Shown: positions 42,113 to 52,499, counted from the first letter of the stretch. The stretch is DNA of 64,000 bases from Acanthosepion pharaonis (GCA_903632075.3 CAHIKZ030002088.1:170001-234000), one strand, 5' to 3'. Translations and numbers: made by a program. Notes: generated by a model from the letters alone, not told the origin.

Positions 42113-42397
42113 TGTAATGAATATGCATACACCTGGGTTAAGGATCACAGTAATGAATTGGAACAAGAATTGCATAAAAACAGACTGATTCAATTGAACA
42201 GGACGACGCCTATTGGTTACGCCTATAGAAATCGAAAATTGAATACGCTTATTTTTAATATTTACGACGAGGACCAGTCCATTACGGCTACCAGCACAGA
42301 TTTATCCCATTTGGAAGAAGTCCAAAACCACTTTGCTACTTCGAACAAATATATTCCTTTCCGAGACATATCAGTTACTATTGTTATTTACCATTAA
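42113..42397 (+). CDS. Exon-like island 3 (unknown protein)
   Basis: Open from 42113 to TAA at 42395-42397. It reads CNEYAYTWVKDHSNELEQEL, HKNRLIQLNRTTPIGYAYR, NRKLNTLIFNIYDEDQSITA, TSTDLSHLEEVQNHFATSNK and YIPFRDISVTIVIYH. There is no good ATG at the left edge, so an internal exon or a frame-broken gene is likely. Residue composition and low AT content, inside a very AT-rich region, argue for coding origin. I do not recognise the family. Confidence 0.38.
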   Translation, partial: CNEYAYTWVKDHSNELEQELHKNRLIQLNRTTPIGYAYRNRKLNTLIFNIYDEDQSITATSTDLSHLEEVQNHFATSNKYIPFRDISVTIVIYH

Positions 42398-42459
42398 GAA
42401 ACGGAAAATTCCTTTTATTTTTTCCTGAATAGGACGTTTTTTTATTTTAAAAAATTTTA

Positions 42460-42646
42460 TTATGAAAAAATGTTCGTTTTATATAAGAAAAAGAAGAAGA
42501 ATTGTTTCGTATATGACACTGAATGCGGAACATTTTTCCGTGAATATTTTGTAAAAAAGACTCACAAAAGCAACAGAAACGCGGTTCTACAAAAGGATAT
42601 AGTGGATACCATGGACCGAACATATGAAGAATTAGGAAGTCATTAA
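42460..42646 (+). CDS. Exon-like island 4, possible C-terminus (unknown protein)
   Basis: The frame reads NCFVYDTECGTFFREYFVKK, THKSNRNAVLQKDIVDTMDR and TYEELGSH, then TAA at 42644-42646. It is hydrophilic and protein-like. It lies 60 bp after island 3 in another frame, which could reflect a short intron, a frameshift or sequencing error. No domain is recognised. Confidence 0.35.
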
Positions 42647-42829
42647 ACTTGGAACCAGTAATATCAAGAGATAATCGGAATTACTTGGACAAAAACATTA
42701 AACATTATTATTATCATTTCATCCCGAGAAAGACAATAATGACTATTTTAAGATTTTAAATAAGTTTTAAGTGTAATTTTTTTTTTTTATTAATTCATTC
42801 TGTAAAAATTTAATATGAAAAATAATCAA

Positions 42830-42863
42830 AAAGTTTATATATATAAATATTATTGATTATATT

Positions 42864-42920
<57 letters not shown>

Positions 42921-43205
42921 GTAAAATAAGAAATTCGTTGGTATATAATCCAAGTAATAAAAAATATTAAAATTTGATCAACAAAAAGAGCTCAATGTAT
43001 TTATTATTATCAATTTTTTTTCCGACACGAACGAAGTTTATATAAAAGGGTTGAATAATTGATGGCATTCAATTTAAAAGATGTTGAAAAAAAAAATATT
43101 CCAAATATGAGAATAATTTGGGATTTTTTTAAATATCATTCTTCATTTAAACTTCTTTTTCTCCCAAATCTCTCTCCATCTATCATTATCTAAAATATTA
43201 AGAAA

Positions 43206-43257
<52 letters not shown>

Positions 43258-43399
43258 AAGAATTTCTAGATCCAAAATATTTTAATATAGGATTCCAATG
43301 TAATAAATTATAAAAATGGAATATTAGTTTTTTGAGCCTTTTACATTATATTCTTAATCTGTCCTGAATTTAAAAATGATAGAAAAAATATATAAAATT

Positions 43400-43449
<50 letters not shown>

Positions 43450-44240
43450 TTTATATTATATTTTTTTATTTTATTTGCAAAATTTTTTCTCAATCAAAAA
43501 AACACACAAACACACACACATACTGTTATAGATGAAGATGAAATGATGATTGTTGAAAATAAATTGATGATGAAACCAAAATTCTCCTTTTTTAAATGAA
43601 CTTTTATGATAAAAATGTCCATCATTTTTACAATTTGTTTGTTTAAAAATGAAATAAAAATTAAACAAGGAGAAAAATTTGAAAACATAAGACTTTTTCC
43701 ATTGAACATGAAATAAATAATTGTTATTGTATTAACATAATTTTATTTAATTTTTAATTAATGAGATTTATTTAAGGGATGATTTTTTCAATATTTAAAT
43801 TCTAAAATTCATTTAAAAACAAAGTTTAAAAAGATTAATAAAAATTTTTAAATTTAAATATATAAATATAATATATATTTGAAAATATATTTTTTATTTA
43901 AATAGAGGTATAAGTTAAAAATCCCCAAATTTTAATTATATAAATATATTATATAAATATTTAAAATAATATAACAAAATATTACCCAAAATTAAATTGC
44001 ATTTTTTTTTTATATAAAGAAAATTCAAAAACAAAATCATTTTTACTTTAATAGTTAATAAATTGGTGAGAATATAGTTCAAATTAATATATATTAAAAT
44101 CCAATAATATTAAAAAAATTTTTAAAATTTTTTCAAAATTCAAAGCAATATTTTATTATAAATTTATTTAAAAAAATTTGATCTATATTTAAATATATAA
44201 TTTTCATTATATAAATATATATATATATATATAAATATAT

Positions 44241-44275
<35 letters not shown>

Positions 44276-44860
44276 ACCATTTCATAGGTTTTTATAAGAA
44301 ATAGTGTTGAAAAGATATTGGTCTAAAATATTCCTTTATATAAAGAACAACTGAAAAATTTTAACGATAAATGTTTTTATTTGTTTCTTCAAAAAAAAAA
44401 AGAACTTTTTGAAATTAAAAAAGAATATTAAAAAGGCATTTCCAAGAATTCATCCAAATTTACTAAAATCAACAAATTTAATTTTTAACGTATTTTTCCA
44501 TTTTCGAATAAAATATTTCAAATTTCTTTTCAAAAATGATATGAAATTTTAGAAATATTAATTATATTTTTGTTATAATTCATTGATTTAATTTCCATTT
44601 TTAATAAAAAAAATAATTATCATGAATTAAAATGTATTTAAAAATGAATGATAAGCAAGATTTAAATTGATTTAAAATCCTGGCATTTTAGAAAAAATAA
44701 TTGCCACAAAAAATTTTTTCAAATTGACGTCATCTGATATTTTATATAAATAAAAAACCACATAAATAAAAATTCTATGAATCAAAATATATATATATTA
44801 TTATTATTATTATTATTAGAATTATTAAAAATTTTAATAATTTTAATTTAAAAAATAAGG

Positions 44861-44909
<49 letters not shown>

Positions 44910-44966
44910 AAATAAACTTATACATATAACAATAATAAAATATTTATATAATATTATTATTATTTA

Positions 44967-45010
<44 letters not shown>
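42830..45010. repeat. AT-rich region with several (TA)n and (ATT)n runs
   Basis: TA runs at 42877-42917, 43211-43255, 43403-43444, 44216-44272, 44862-44885 and 44972-45010, and ATT runs near 44796-44818 and 44950. No gene is seen. The two overlapping minus-strand frames at 43471-43709 are not supported. Confidence 0.8.
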
Positions 45011-45013
<3 letters not shown>

Positions 45014-45189
45014 TAAAAATAAACAATATTCCAGGACTTTAAAATTTTTATATATAAATATTATTATTCTTATTATTTATAATTATTTGTATATATAAAT
45101 AACATTTATTATAAAATAAATAAATAATAATTATTTATACATATTATTATTATTATTATCATTATATAATTATTATTTTTTTGATTTCT

Positions 45190-45715
45190 GGCGTTTAAAT
45201 TTCTTTTCGGGGAAGCCCAGGACCTAAGGTTAGAAATGGCATCATGACACTTTCCACTCAGGCAAAAAAAAAAAAATTAATAGATAAAACCCCTTCGTAA
45301 AGTGTGGGCTGTACTTGTCAGAACAATTTTTTATATCTCTTTGAGGCATGGACTTCCAGGAATCCCTTCAATTAGTCTACTGCAATCTTTTCCAACCAGT
45401 CCTAGGGGCTCCAACTACAACAGGGATTGTTGATGTTCCCATATGCCACATTTTCGAATTTTTTTTTAAAAGGTCCTTGTATTTTGACAACTTTTTTGAA
45501 TATCTTTGTAAAAGATACATTCAGTCAGCAGGGACTGCCATATCAATAAGGAGGCACCGTTTTTTGTTTGTGGTCTTTAATAACAATATTTGGGCGGTTG
45601 GCTTTGATTGTTCTGTCAGTGTGTATTGTGTAGTCCCATAGAATTGTAACAGGTCCTATCTCCGTAACCGGGTCTGGGTGGTGTTCATACCAGTTTCTTT
45701 CAGTTTCCTTCCTGT
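45190..45715 (-). pseudogene. LINE C-terminal domain, copy with restriction-like nuclease signature
   Basis: The minus strand carries, in broken frames, WYEHHPDP, a VTE..PVTILWDYTIHTD-type segment, a TVKANRPNI-type segment, CLLIDMAVP, a KYKDLLKEN-type segment and a VGAPRTGW-type segment, then a tail. The same order is seen in 51840-52420. The pattern of RPD followed about 14 residues later by IDI resembles the PD-(D/E)xK endonuclease after the RT in some non-LTR elements, which is inference. A further partial copy of its 3' end follows at 45716-45960. Confidence 0.6.
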
Positions 45716-45960
45716 ATTATTATTTTATTTTTTTTTCCTTTGATTTTTGGCGTTTACACATTTCTTTCCGGGTCCTGACCAGAAACCTAAGGTTAGAAAT
45801 GGCATCATGTCATTTTTCATTGACCAATTAAAAAGAAATTTTATATAGATAAAGCCCATTAAATTGTGGGTATTGTAAAAAAACTTCCATTTTTTTGTAT
45901 TTCTTTAAGGAATCAGCTTCTTTTTGAGATCCGTTTGGAATATTTTATTTTCTCGATAGA
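45716..45960 (-). pseudogene. Second 3' end of the same LINE, adjacent
   Basis: TGATTTTTGGCGTTTACACA, TTTCTTTCCGGGTCCTGACC, AGGTTAGAAATGGCATCATG and AAAGCCC.TTAAATTGTGGG repeat the start of 45180-45320 in the same orientation. This is a tandem partial copy of the element's terminal segment. Confidence 0.6.
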
Positions 45961-46099
45961 ACCTACAAAGATTTTCATATCATCTTGTTCTCTCTGTCTT
46001 TGACTGCCGTTTCTTTTGAAATATTTCCTTGATTATTGGAATTTTATTTTTATATATTTCAATTGATCTTATATTTTTTTTCGTGTGGAAAAATTTGAA

Positions 46100-46700
46100 T
46101 TATATAAATAAAATCTCATCTATATATCGATAATTCACATCTGATTTTCAATTTCTTTTTAATCGTTTTTTTTTTTTTTGGGCTTTTTATTTGTTGTTTT
46201 TTTTATTTGTCTTGACATTAAGTTTTTCAGTAGCTGCTAAAGCTGTTTCTTGTATGACATTATTTACTTTTATGATGTTTTCTAGTGGTCTGTCCGTTAA
46301 AAATGTTTGCAAAGTATCTTTATTGACTTTTTTTTTATGAAAATTTTTGGATGCCAGCCTATTTTCTGAACTTTATTTTTGAGTTACTTTACTGATTATT
46401 TGAATGATATTCTTCGCTTCAGTGATCTTAATGTATTTGTTGTATATATAGGAATCCTGCATCTAATGACGTTTTGTTCATCTTCATCATTGACAGAATC
46501 TGAATCAGTGCAATTGTTTATGTAATTATAGCTGGATTTTTCCGTTTTCAAAAATATAAAGAAAAATCATTCTTTTGTATTTTACTTTCTATGGCATCCT
46601 AAGTCATATTAAACTGGTCAAAAAAAATTCTTGAAATGCTGTGGAGACGCCAAACATCTTTTTCAGCTAATTTAAGGGCGCTTAATCTGAAAATAAACTT
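46100..46700 (-). pseudogene. LINE N-terminal/RT-flanking fragment
   Basis: The minus strand reads SDSVNDEDEQNVIRCRIPIY near 46470 and TDRPLENIIKVNNVIQETAL followed by AATEKL near 46230. Such segments precede the RT domain in the same LINE type whose C-terminus lies at 45190-45960. The RT core between them is missing or too worn to see. Confidence is limited by the high AT content. Confidence 0.42.
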
Positions 46701-46759
46701 ATTTTCTTGGTTTTTGCCATTTTGCTTACAGAAAAATTTCATTTTGGAAAAAAGGAATT

Positions 46760-47813
46760 TTTTTCATTATTTATATATATATATACGATATTGACCGATG
46801 TCAATATTTCTAAAAAAATTTAAAAATTATTCTAAATTCGTATTTAACCAAATAAAATATTGATCTGCTTATTAGGAAAATTTATTTTTGAAATAACAAT
46901 CAGACCTTAAGTCTTCAAAATAACACGATTGAATAACAAAAGACCAAAAAAGAAGTATTTTCATCAAATCATTTAATAAATTTTAACATCAGAAATAAAA
47001 CCTTATGAAATATAGTTTTTTCAATTTTATTTATTTTTATTGTCTGTTATGTTCAATGTTATTTATTTTTTTTTTTGATTTAATTTATATAGCATGTACA
47101 ATGGAATAAATGCATTTAATTAGGATGTCTTATATTGGAGTTTTTTTTTAATTTTTAAAAAAAAAATCAATCTCCATGTGCTTATTTCCTTCCATTATGA
47201 AGGGAAAAAATTGATGGGATAAATTAATGAATATCAAACAGAAATTTTTTTTTCATTTTTTTTGTGTTTATTCATTTACCATTTTTACTAAATTTTTTAT
47301 TACCATTTATAAAGTTTATCAAGTTAATTTTAATTTTGGATATATTGGAAAGAAAATTACATCTTTTTTAAAACGGGAAAATTCAAAACAACTTTTTTTT
47401 TATAAAAATAAATTTAAAAAAAAAGATTTGACAAAAATGAATGTTCAGCCAAATGAAAATATAATAATATTATATTTTTTAAATTTTATTAACTAAATTT
47501 TGCGATCAAAAAATCGTAAATTGATTTTTTTCAAAAATAAAACAATTTCAAAACAGCAAAAAGTAGCTAATGATATGAAAAACTAAAAGAATTTTCGTGA
47601 TCAGCACCATCAAATTTGCTAAAATAATAACTTTTTTTGGAACCAAAATTTAATTGATCAGTGTAATTTGCCAAAGAAGAATACTCAGATCTTTAGTGAA
47701 TATCTATCGTATAATACAAAGTTTAAGGTGCAGTTCCGAAAATTTGGAAGACCAAAACCTCCTGGTTAAATTCAGAAAATCTCTGACCAAGCCCAGGTAA
47801 CTTCTTTATGAAT

Positions 47814-47816
<3 letters not shown>
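46760..47816. other. AT-rich stretch without recognised genes
   Basis: The Phe/Lys/Asn-rich frame at 47227-47496 reflects composition. The rest is unassigned. Confidence 0.5.

Positions 47817-47861
<45 letters not shown>
47817..47861. repeat. (TA)n tract
   Basis: A TA run that provides the TA target of the adjacent mariner MITE. Confidence 0.97.
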
Positions 47862-47866
<5 letters not shown>

Positions 47867-48234
47867 GTGTCCATAAAGTTCGTGTAACTTTAAAAAAAAT
47901 TTATAACTTTATTTGTATTTGCGATAGAAATAATCTGTAAAAAAAATGTTATAAAGTTTAATGTACCTAGTTTTAAGTATAGCTAAAATAACTAATGTGA
48001 TTTCAGGCATTATTGTAAATCAGTTGGCAATTTTTTTCCGTGAACTGCAAAATCGTATTACCCTTTGTATTGCTAATGATGGAGGACATGTGGAAACTTA
48101 TTAAAAAATTTCAATAAAACCGTAAAAAAATATAGATTTACTTCTTTCTAATCCTTTTTACAAATTATTTCTATCGCAAATACAAATAAAGTTATAATCT
48201 TTTTAAAGTGCACACGAACTTTATGGACAGTCTG
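47862..48234. mobile_element. mariner-type MITE
   Basis: Terminal inverted repeats of about 80 bp: left CACAGGTGTCCATAAAGTTC and AACTTTATTTGTATTTGCGA, right their near-exact reverse complement ending GAACTTTATGGACAGTCTG. TA lies on both sides (47860-47861 and 48235-48236), as for Tc1/mariner insertions. Inside, a short frame (ELQNRITLCIANDGGHVE) looks like the end of a transposase, so this is a deletion derivative of a mariner element, 373 bp long. Confidence 0.85.
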
Positions 48235-48284
48235 TATATCATTGGCAGACAGTACCGTTTCGCTGAATCACAGCTCTTCAGTGC

Positions 48285-48400
48285 GACTAGACAACCGAAT
48301 GTCCCAAGCTCGTATTGAAATACAACTGATTTGGTGCCAGTCAGAGTCTCTACCACTGAGCTATCTTCACTCGACAGAATGAGTCAGTCAAATCTAGCGT
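48285..48400 (-). mobile_element. tRNA-derived SINE or tRNA pseudogene
   Basis: On the minus strand GATAGCTCAGTGGTAGAG is an excellent A-box (common in tRNAs with D-arm TAGCTCAGTGG). About 45 nt later CGAGCTTGGGACATTCGG is a worn B-box/T-arm. The acceptor arm does not pair, so it is not a functional tRNA gene. Confidence 0.5.
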
Positions 48401-48535
48401 ATTAGAAATGTAAACGAACGCCAAAAAACCGAAGTGATCCATTCATTTTACTGAAGAGCTTCGCATTATTGCAGGTGGCTGTTGTTTTTGAATTAGCTTG
48501 TCATACAAACAGTGCTCAATTGAAAAAATTTTCAA

Positions 48536-48546
<11 letters not shown>

Positions 48547-48624
<78 letters not shown>
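48547..48624. repeat. (CT)n-(TA)n compound microsatellite
   Basis: CT run 48542-48569 followed directly by TA run 48570-48624. Confidence 0.96.
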
Positions 48625-48629
<5 letters not shown>

Positions 48630-48899
48630 TTCTCCGATTTAAATCAGTAGAAGACAATATTTATGAATAAATTTTTTGATTTTAAAAATGCTACATATTC
48701 ATAAAAAAAGAAAATAACTCACTCAGAAGGAAAATTCTGGAGAGTGCCGCCATAGAAAATTATCCAAATATTAATTTACGCCCAGGCTTTTTTTCCCTAT
48801 TTCACCTTTCTTAACAAAATTAATGCTCTTACAAACAAATATGCACAACAGATTCATAAAATCGAAAGAAAATGGTTGAATACATCAACACAGATATAA

Positions 48900-49119
48900 T
48901 GACAATATTCTCCACACGTGACAATCTCTGACGTCATTTTTCATAAAAAAAAATATGAAAATAGCGTTTCTCTACATTCCAGTTGCTAGGTACATTCTGT
49001 TTTTTTTTATTAGTTACTTTGTTCATTTAATTTCATTTTCGTATTTTGCTTTGATAAAGTCCACATTGGACGAAACGCGTCAGCAATTACCAGTTTTCCT
49101 ATTGTCATTTTTATTCATA
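48900..49119 (+). mobile_element. Family B retroelement end
   Basis: Non-coding sequence ending TTTTTATTCATAAATA then (TA)n at 49120-49141, and carrying motif B. Only one copy is in the window, so its limits are unknown. Placement with Penelope-like ends rests on the ribozyme and TA end. Confidence 0.4.
49044..49088 (+). ncRNA. Hammerhead ribozyme-like motif B (U3-A8 core)
   Basis: TTGCT (49046-49050), core TTGATAA (49051-49057), one extra A, stem II GTCC/GGAC with ACATT loop (49059-49071), GAAA (49072-49075), palindromic stem III ACGCGT (49075-49080), C17 (49081), AGCAA (49082-49086) pairing perfectly with TTGCT as stem I. The GGACGAAACGCGTC segment matches well-known animal hammerheads. 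The core is TTGATAA instead of CTGANGA, so C3-G8 is replaced by U3-A8. Confidence 0.58.
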
Positions 49120-49332
49120 AATATATATATATATATATATATGCACAATGCAATCGTCTGGTTCCACTCATTATTTTTTTATTTGCTAACGAATATAATT
49201 GGATTAACTTATGTATTTTTGTATGCATTTAACATTTAATTGCCATAGCATAACATACAACATTGCAAATAAACACATATTTAAAAAACATGCATATACA
49301 ATTTGAAACTTACATCAAAAAAAGAATATATA

Positions 49333-49336
<4 letters not shown>

Positions 49337-49377
<41 letters not shown>
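49337..49377. repeat. (TA)n then TGTGTG
   Basis: A perfect TA run followed by a short TG run to 49387, upstream of the family A2 motif. Confidence 0.97.
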
Positions 49378-49379
<2 letters not shown>

Positions 49380-49387
49380 GTGTGTGT

Positions 49388-49606
49388 TTATTTAGGCAGC
49401 ATCTTTTTCATTCATATGTTGTAATTGACATCTTTGATAAAATAAATGTATGCAAGCTAAAAGCTTAGATTTTTTAAAAAAAATATGGATTCAATATTGT
49501 GAATTTTTTTCTTCGTTCAACGATAATGTTATTAAACTTATGAGACGTTACGAAAAAAATTTACATAAAATAGACAACACTTGTCTATATTATTTAATGA
49601 AACGTG

Positions 49607-49608
<2 letters not shown>
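49388..49608 (+). mobile_element. Family A Penelope-like 3' end, second copy
   Basis: Matches 8360-8577: ATTG.CATCTTTGATAA, AAGCTTAGAT, TCAATATTGTGAATTTTTTT, CGATAATGTTATTAAACTTA, AATTTACATAAAATAGA, TTTAATGAAAC, then (TA)n. The coding part of the element is absent. Confidence 0.6.
49428..49472 (+). ncRNA. Hammerhead ribozyme-like motif A2 (degraded, U3-A8 core)
   Basis: ATCT (49430-49433), core TTGATAA (49434-49440), a lengthened and worn stem II region, AAAA in place of GAAA, AGCTT and AGAT (49467-49470). Stem I and the palindromic stem III are kept, but G12 is lost, so the copy should be inactive. Confidence 0.35.
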
Positions 49609-49686
<78 letters not shown>

Positions 49687-49690
49687 ATAA
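49609..49690. repeat. (TA)n-(TG)n compound tract
   Basis: TA run 49609-49664 then TG run to 49686, the same order as after family A1. Confidence 0.97.
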
Positions 49691-49800
49691 AAATTGTATA
49701 TAAATATAAATAAATATATATATGTATAATTATTTATATATTATTCAAGTTTACTTATGAAAGCGCTCAATATCAGAGATATGAGCTCTTATATCTATCC

Positions 49801-49803
<3 letters not shown>

Positions 49804-49864
<61 letters not shown>
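49804..49864. repeat. (TA)n tract
   Basis: A perfect TA run, left of the SINE at 49915. Confidence 0.97.
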
Positions 49865-49870
<6 letters not shown>

Positions 49871-49914
49871 AAAGAACGTGGAATATTTAGCATAATTATA
49901 GCATAAATATTTCG

Positions 49915-50187
49915 GATTAAGGAACCGGAGGGCCGAGTTCGAATTTTAGTCATATCCATTACATTCACTCACGTGCTAATACCCTTGGGAAAGGTATGAA
50001 TCCTTTTCTTCTCCCACTAGCTATGGGTAAATAGCAGGACATATCCGGTTCTATAGCCTTGGATGGCAACTGGTCTACCGCAGAAGGAAATGGCAACCTA
50101 CTGCTGGAAAAAATCTGCTTCGTCAGTCATGTATCGAAAGATACATGATCGTCTAAGCGTGTATAAATCATGGCACATAACTTACTT
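49915..50187 (+). mobile_element. tRNA-derived SINE, near full length (CTATGGGTAAATAGCAGG family)
   Basis: GGGCCGAGTTCGAATTTTAG (B-box region), ACTCACGTGCTAATACCCTT, GCTATGGGTAAATAGCAGGA, AGCCTTGGATGGCAACTGGT, AACCTACTGCTGGAAAAAAT, CATGTATCGAAAGATACATG (a perfect palindrome near 50129) and ATCATGGCACATAACTTACT. The head with the A-box is truncated on the left. Shares its 5' two thirds with 12775-12960. Confidence 0.8.
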
Positions 50188-50249
50188 ATAGCATAGATAT
50201 ACATGTATTGTGTTTTGTTTTGTTTTTTAACAAAATAAATGTAAGTTGA

Positions 50250-51270
50250 AATTTTACAGACGTCAAAGATCTTGAAGATTCTTGATTGTCCATTCTGCAC
50301 ACTGATTTCTTTTTGGAATTTCCAGTTTCGATGATTCTGGATTCCAAATCTTTTTCACGGAACTTAATACTTTTTGTGAGCCTGTAAGCTGCTACGTAGC
50401 TTCTGATAATTGTCTGCATTGTAGATTTAATCAGCCCGCCCATCTGCAAGAAATGAATCTACAAATTTCTAGTAGCGAGTCTCTTTTCTTTCGCAGAAGA
50501 ATAAATGCCACAAGAGCTAGTATTGCACTAGAATTCCATCTTAACATTACTTTAAGTTAGGAATTTTTCGAAACTTCACTTGAGAAAATCTAGTTTCTTC
50601 AAAAAAGCGCAAAACTCGAGTTAAGTGAAATGGAAATTTCATATCATCAAGCCATTCTGCTGCTCCAATAATCTCTTCTTTACCATTCTTGAAATTCTTC
50701 TTGAGTTATTCATAGCTATTTACAACTTCACAGATATTTGATGTTGGGTGTTGTCTCCTTCAAGTTTGTCATCCATGACTACACGAAGTAATCGGCCAAG
50801 AACATGTTAGCAGACAACGAATTGTGGTTCTTCCAGGTTTCTTTTGAAGCAAATAGTCTTTGCAACTAAATGACAATGCCATTCCCATTGCCAGTGTTCA
50901 CATTCATAGCGTCTGCAACAATCAGCTTCATACGAATTTTTTCCTTTTTACAGACGTCAAAGATCTTGAAGATTCTTGATTGTCCATTCGGCACACCGAT
51001 TTGTTCTGGGAATTTCCAGTCTCGATGGTTCGGAATTCCAAAACTTTTTCACAGAACTTAATACTTTTTGTCAGCCTGTAAGCTGCTTACATAGCTTCTG
51101 ATAATTGTCTGCATTGTAGATTTGGTCAGTCCACCCATTTGTAAGAGATGAATCTACAAATTTTCAGTAGCGAGTCTCTTTTCTTTGGTAGAAAAATAAA
51201 TGCCACAAGAGCTGGTATTGCACTAGAATTCCATCTTCGATTACTTTTTCGAGACTTCACTTTAGAAAAT
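50250..51270 (-). repeat. 696-bp direct duplication, probably coding-derived
   Basis: TTTACAGACGTCAAAGATCT and the next 310 bp occur at 50256 and again at 50952, an offset of 696, with a few percent divergence. Minus-strand frames read GQSRIFKIFDVCK, KEKIRMKLIVADAMNVNTGN and ASKETWKNHNSLSANMFLAD over the first unit, with stops between. The residues look protein-like, but I recognise no domain. It may be an unknown transposon gene. Confidence 0.55.
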
Positions 51271-51325
51271 CTTTTAGTTGCTTCGAAAAAGCGGATTGAT
51301 CACTTTAAATAATTTATAACACAGG

Positions 51326-51326
<1 letters not shown>

Positions 51327-51378
<52 letters not shown>
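51327..51378. repeat. (TA)n tract
   Basis: A perfect TA run immediately right of the duplicated unit. Confidence 0.97.
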
Positions 51379-51381
<3 letters not shown>

Positions 51382-51605
51382 TTAAATGTCAGAATTTCTG
51401 GTCCTTTTTTTTTTGTGGAAAAGCCTTTTTGGGCCGGCAGGTTTTTGTCTCTGTAAGTGCTCGATATCAACAGTTAGGATAGAGTGTTTATAGAATTATT
51501 TTGGAGAAGTTTATCACTTAGCTGAGTGCGGTTGGTTAAGTCATGCCTACTACGTGGTTTTGTCAACACGTCAAGATAACATGTTCATTTATCAGGACTT
51601 TTTCT

Positions 51606-51606
51606 A

Positions 51607-51692
<86 letters not shown>
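51606..51692. repeat. (CT)n-(CA)n-(TA)n compound microsatellite
   Basis: CT 51606-51627, CA 51627-51650, TA 51650-51691. Confidence 0.96.
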
Positions 51693-51694
<2 letters not shown>

Positions 51695-51761
51695 AATGGT
51701 GCGTTTTTTACGGTTACCTTATACATCGTGTTTTGTTATTCATTTGCACTACAACAATAAT

Positions 51762-51766
51762 AATTA

Positions 51767-51818
<52 letters not shown>

Positions 51819-51820
51819 TT
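51762..51820. repeat. (ATT)n microsatellite
   Basis: A near-perfect ATT/TTA run that abuts the 3' end of the minus-strand LINE fragment. A second run lies at 52430-52475. Confidence 0.96.
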
Positions 51821-51834
51821 ATTTCCTTTTGTTC

Positions 51835-52420
51835 CTGATGTATATTCATTTCTTTCCGGATCCCGACCAGAGACTTAAGGTCAGAAATGGCATCATGACA
51901 TTTTCCACTGAGCAGTTTTGAAAAAAAAATCACTCATATTTTACATAGTTAAGGCCCTTTGTAAGGTGTTGGCTATACTTGTGAGAACAATTTTTCTTTT
52001 GTATTTCTTTAAGGCATGGGCTACCAGGAATCCCTTCAATGAGTTTATTGGAAACTTTTCCAATCAATCCGAGGGCTCCAACTACCACTGGAATTGTTAA
52101 AGTTCTCATGCACCACATTTTATTTAGACTTCAATTTCAAGGTCCCTGTATTTTGATAGATTTTCGAAGATCTTCAAAGATACATTGCAGTCTGAAAGGA
52201 CTGCTGTATCAATAAGGAGGCATTTATTGTCTTTGCAGTCTCTAATCCCGGTGTCTGGGCGATTAACTTTGATTTAACTGTATGTATTGTAAAGTTCCAT
52301 AAAATTGTTACAGGCCCTATCTCCCTAACTGGTTCTGGGTGGTGTTCATACCAATTTCTTGCAGTTTTCTTGCCAGCTTTTATATTCAGCGGGTGCCAAT
52401 ACCGCGCAACCTGATACAAA
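51835..52420 (-). pseudogene. LINE C-terminal domain, minus copy
   Basis: The minus strand reads KTARNWYEHHPEPVREIGPV, TILWNFTIHTV, then a worn PD-x-D region, CLKEIQK, and upstream of it TIPVVVGALGLIGKVSNKLI and EGIPGSPCLKE. It is the same family as 45190-45715, with several frameshifts. The order WYEH..., WDF.I.TD, RPDI..., VVGALG is a fixed C-terminal module of this LINE group. Confidence 0.72.
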
Positions 52421-52427
52421 ATGGTCA

Positions 52428-52429
<2 letters not shown>

Positions 52430-52475
<46 letters not shown>
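52430..52475. repeat. (ATT)n microsatellite
   Basis: A perfect ATT run between two LINE fragments of opposite orientation. Confidence 0.96.
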
Positions 52476-52477
<2 letters not shown>

Positions 52478-52499
52478 ATTCCATCAAATATTTTATTGT

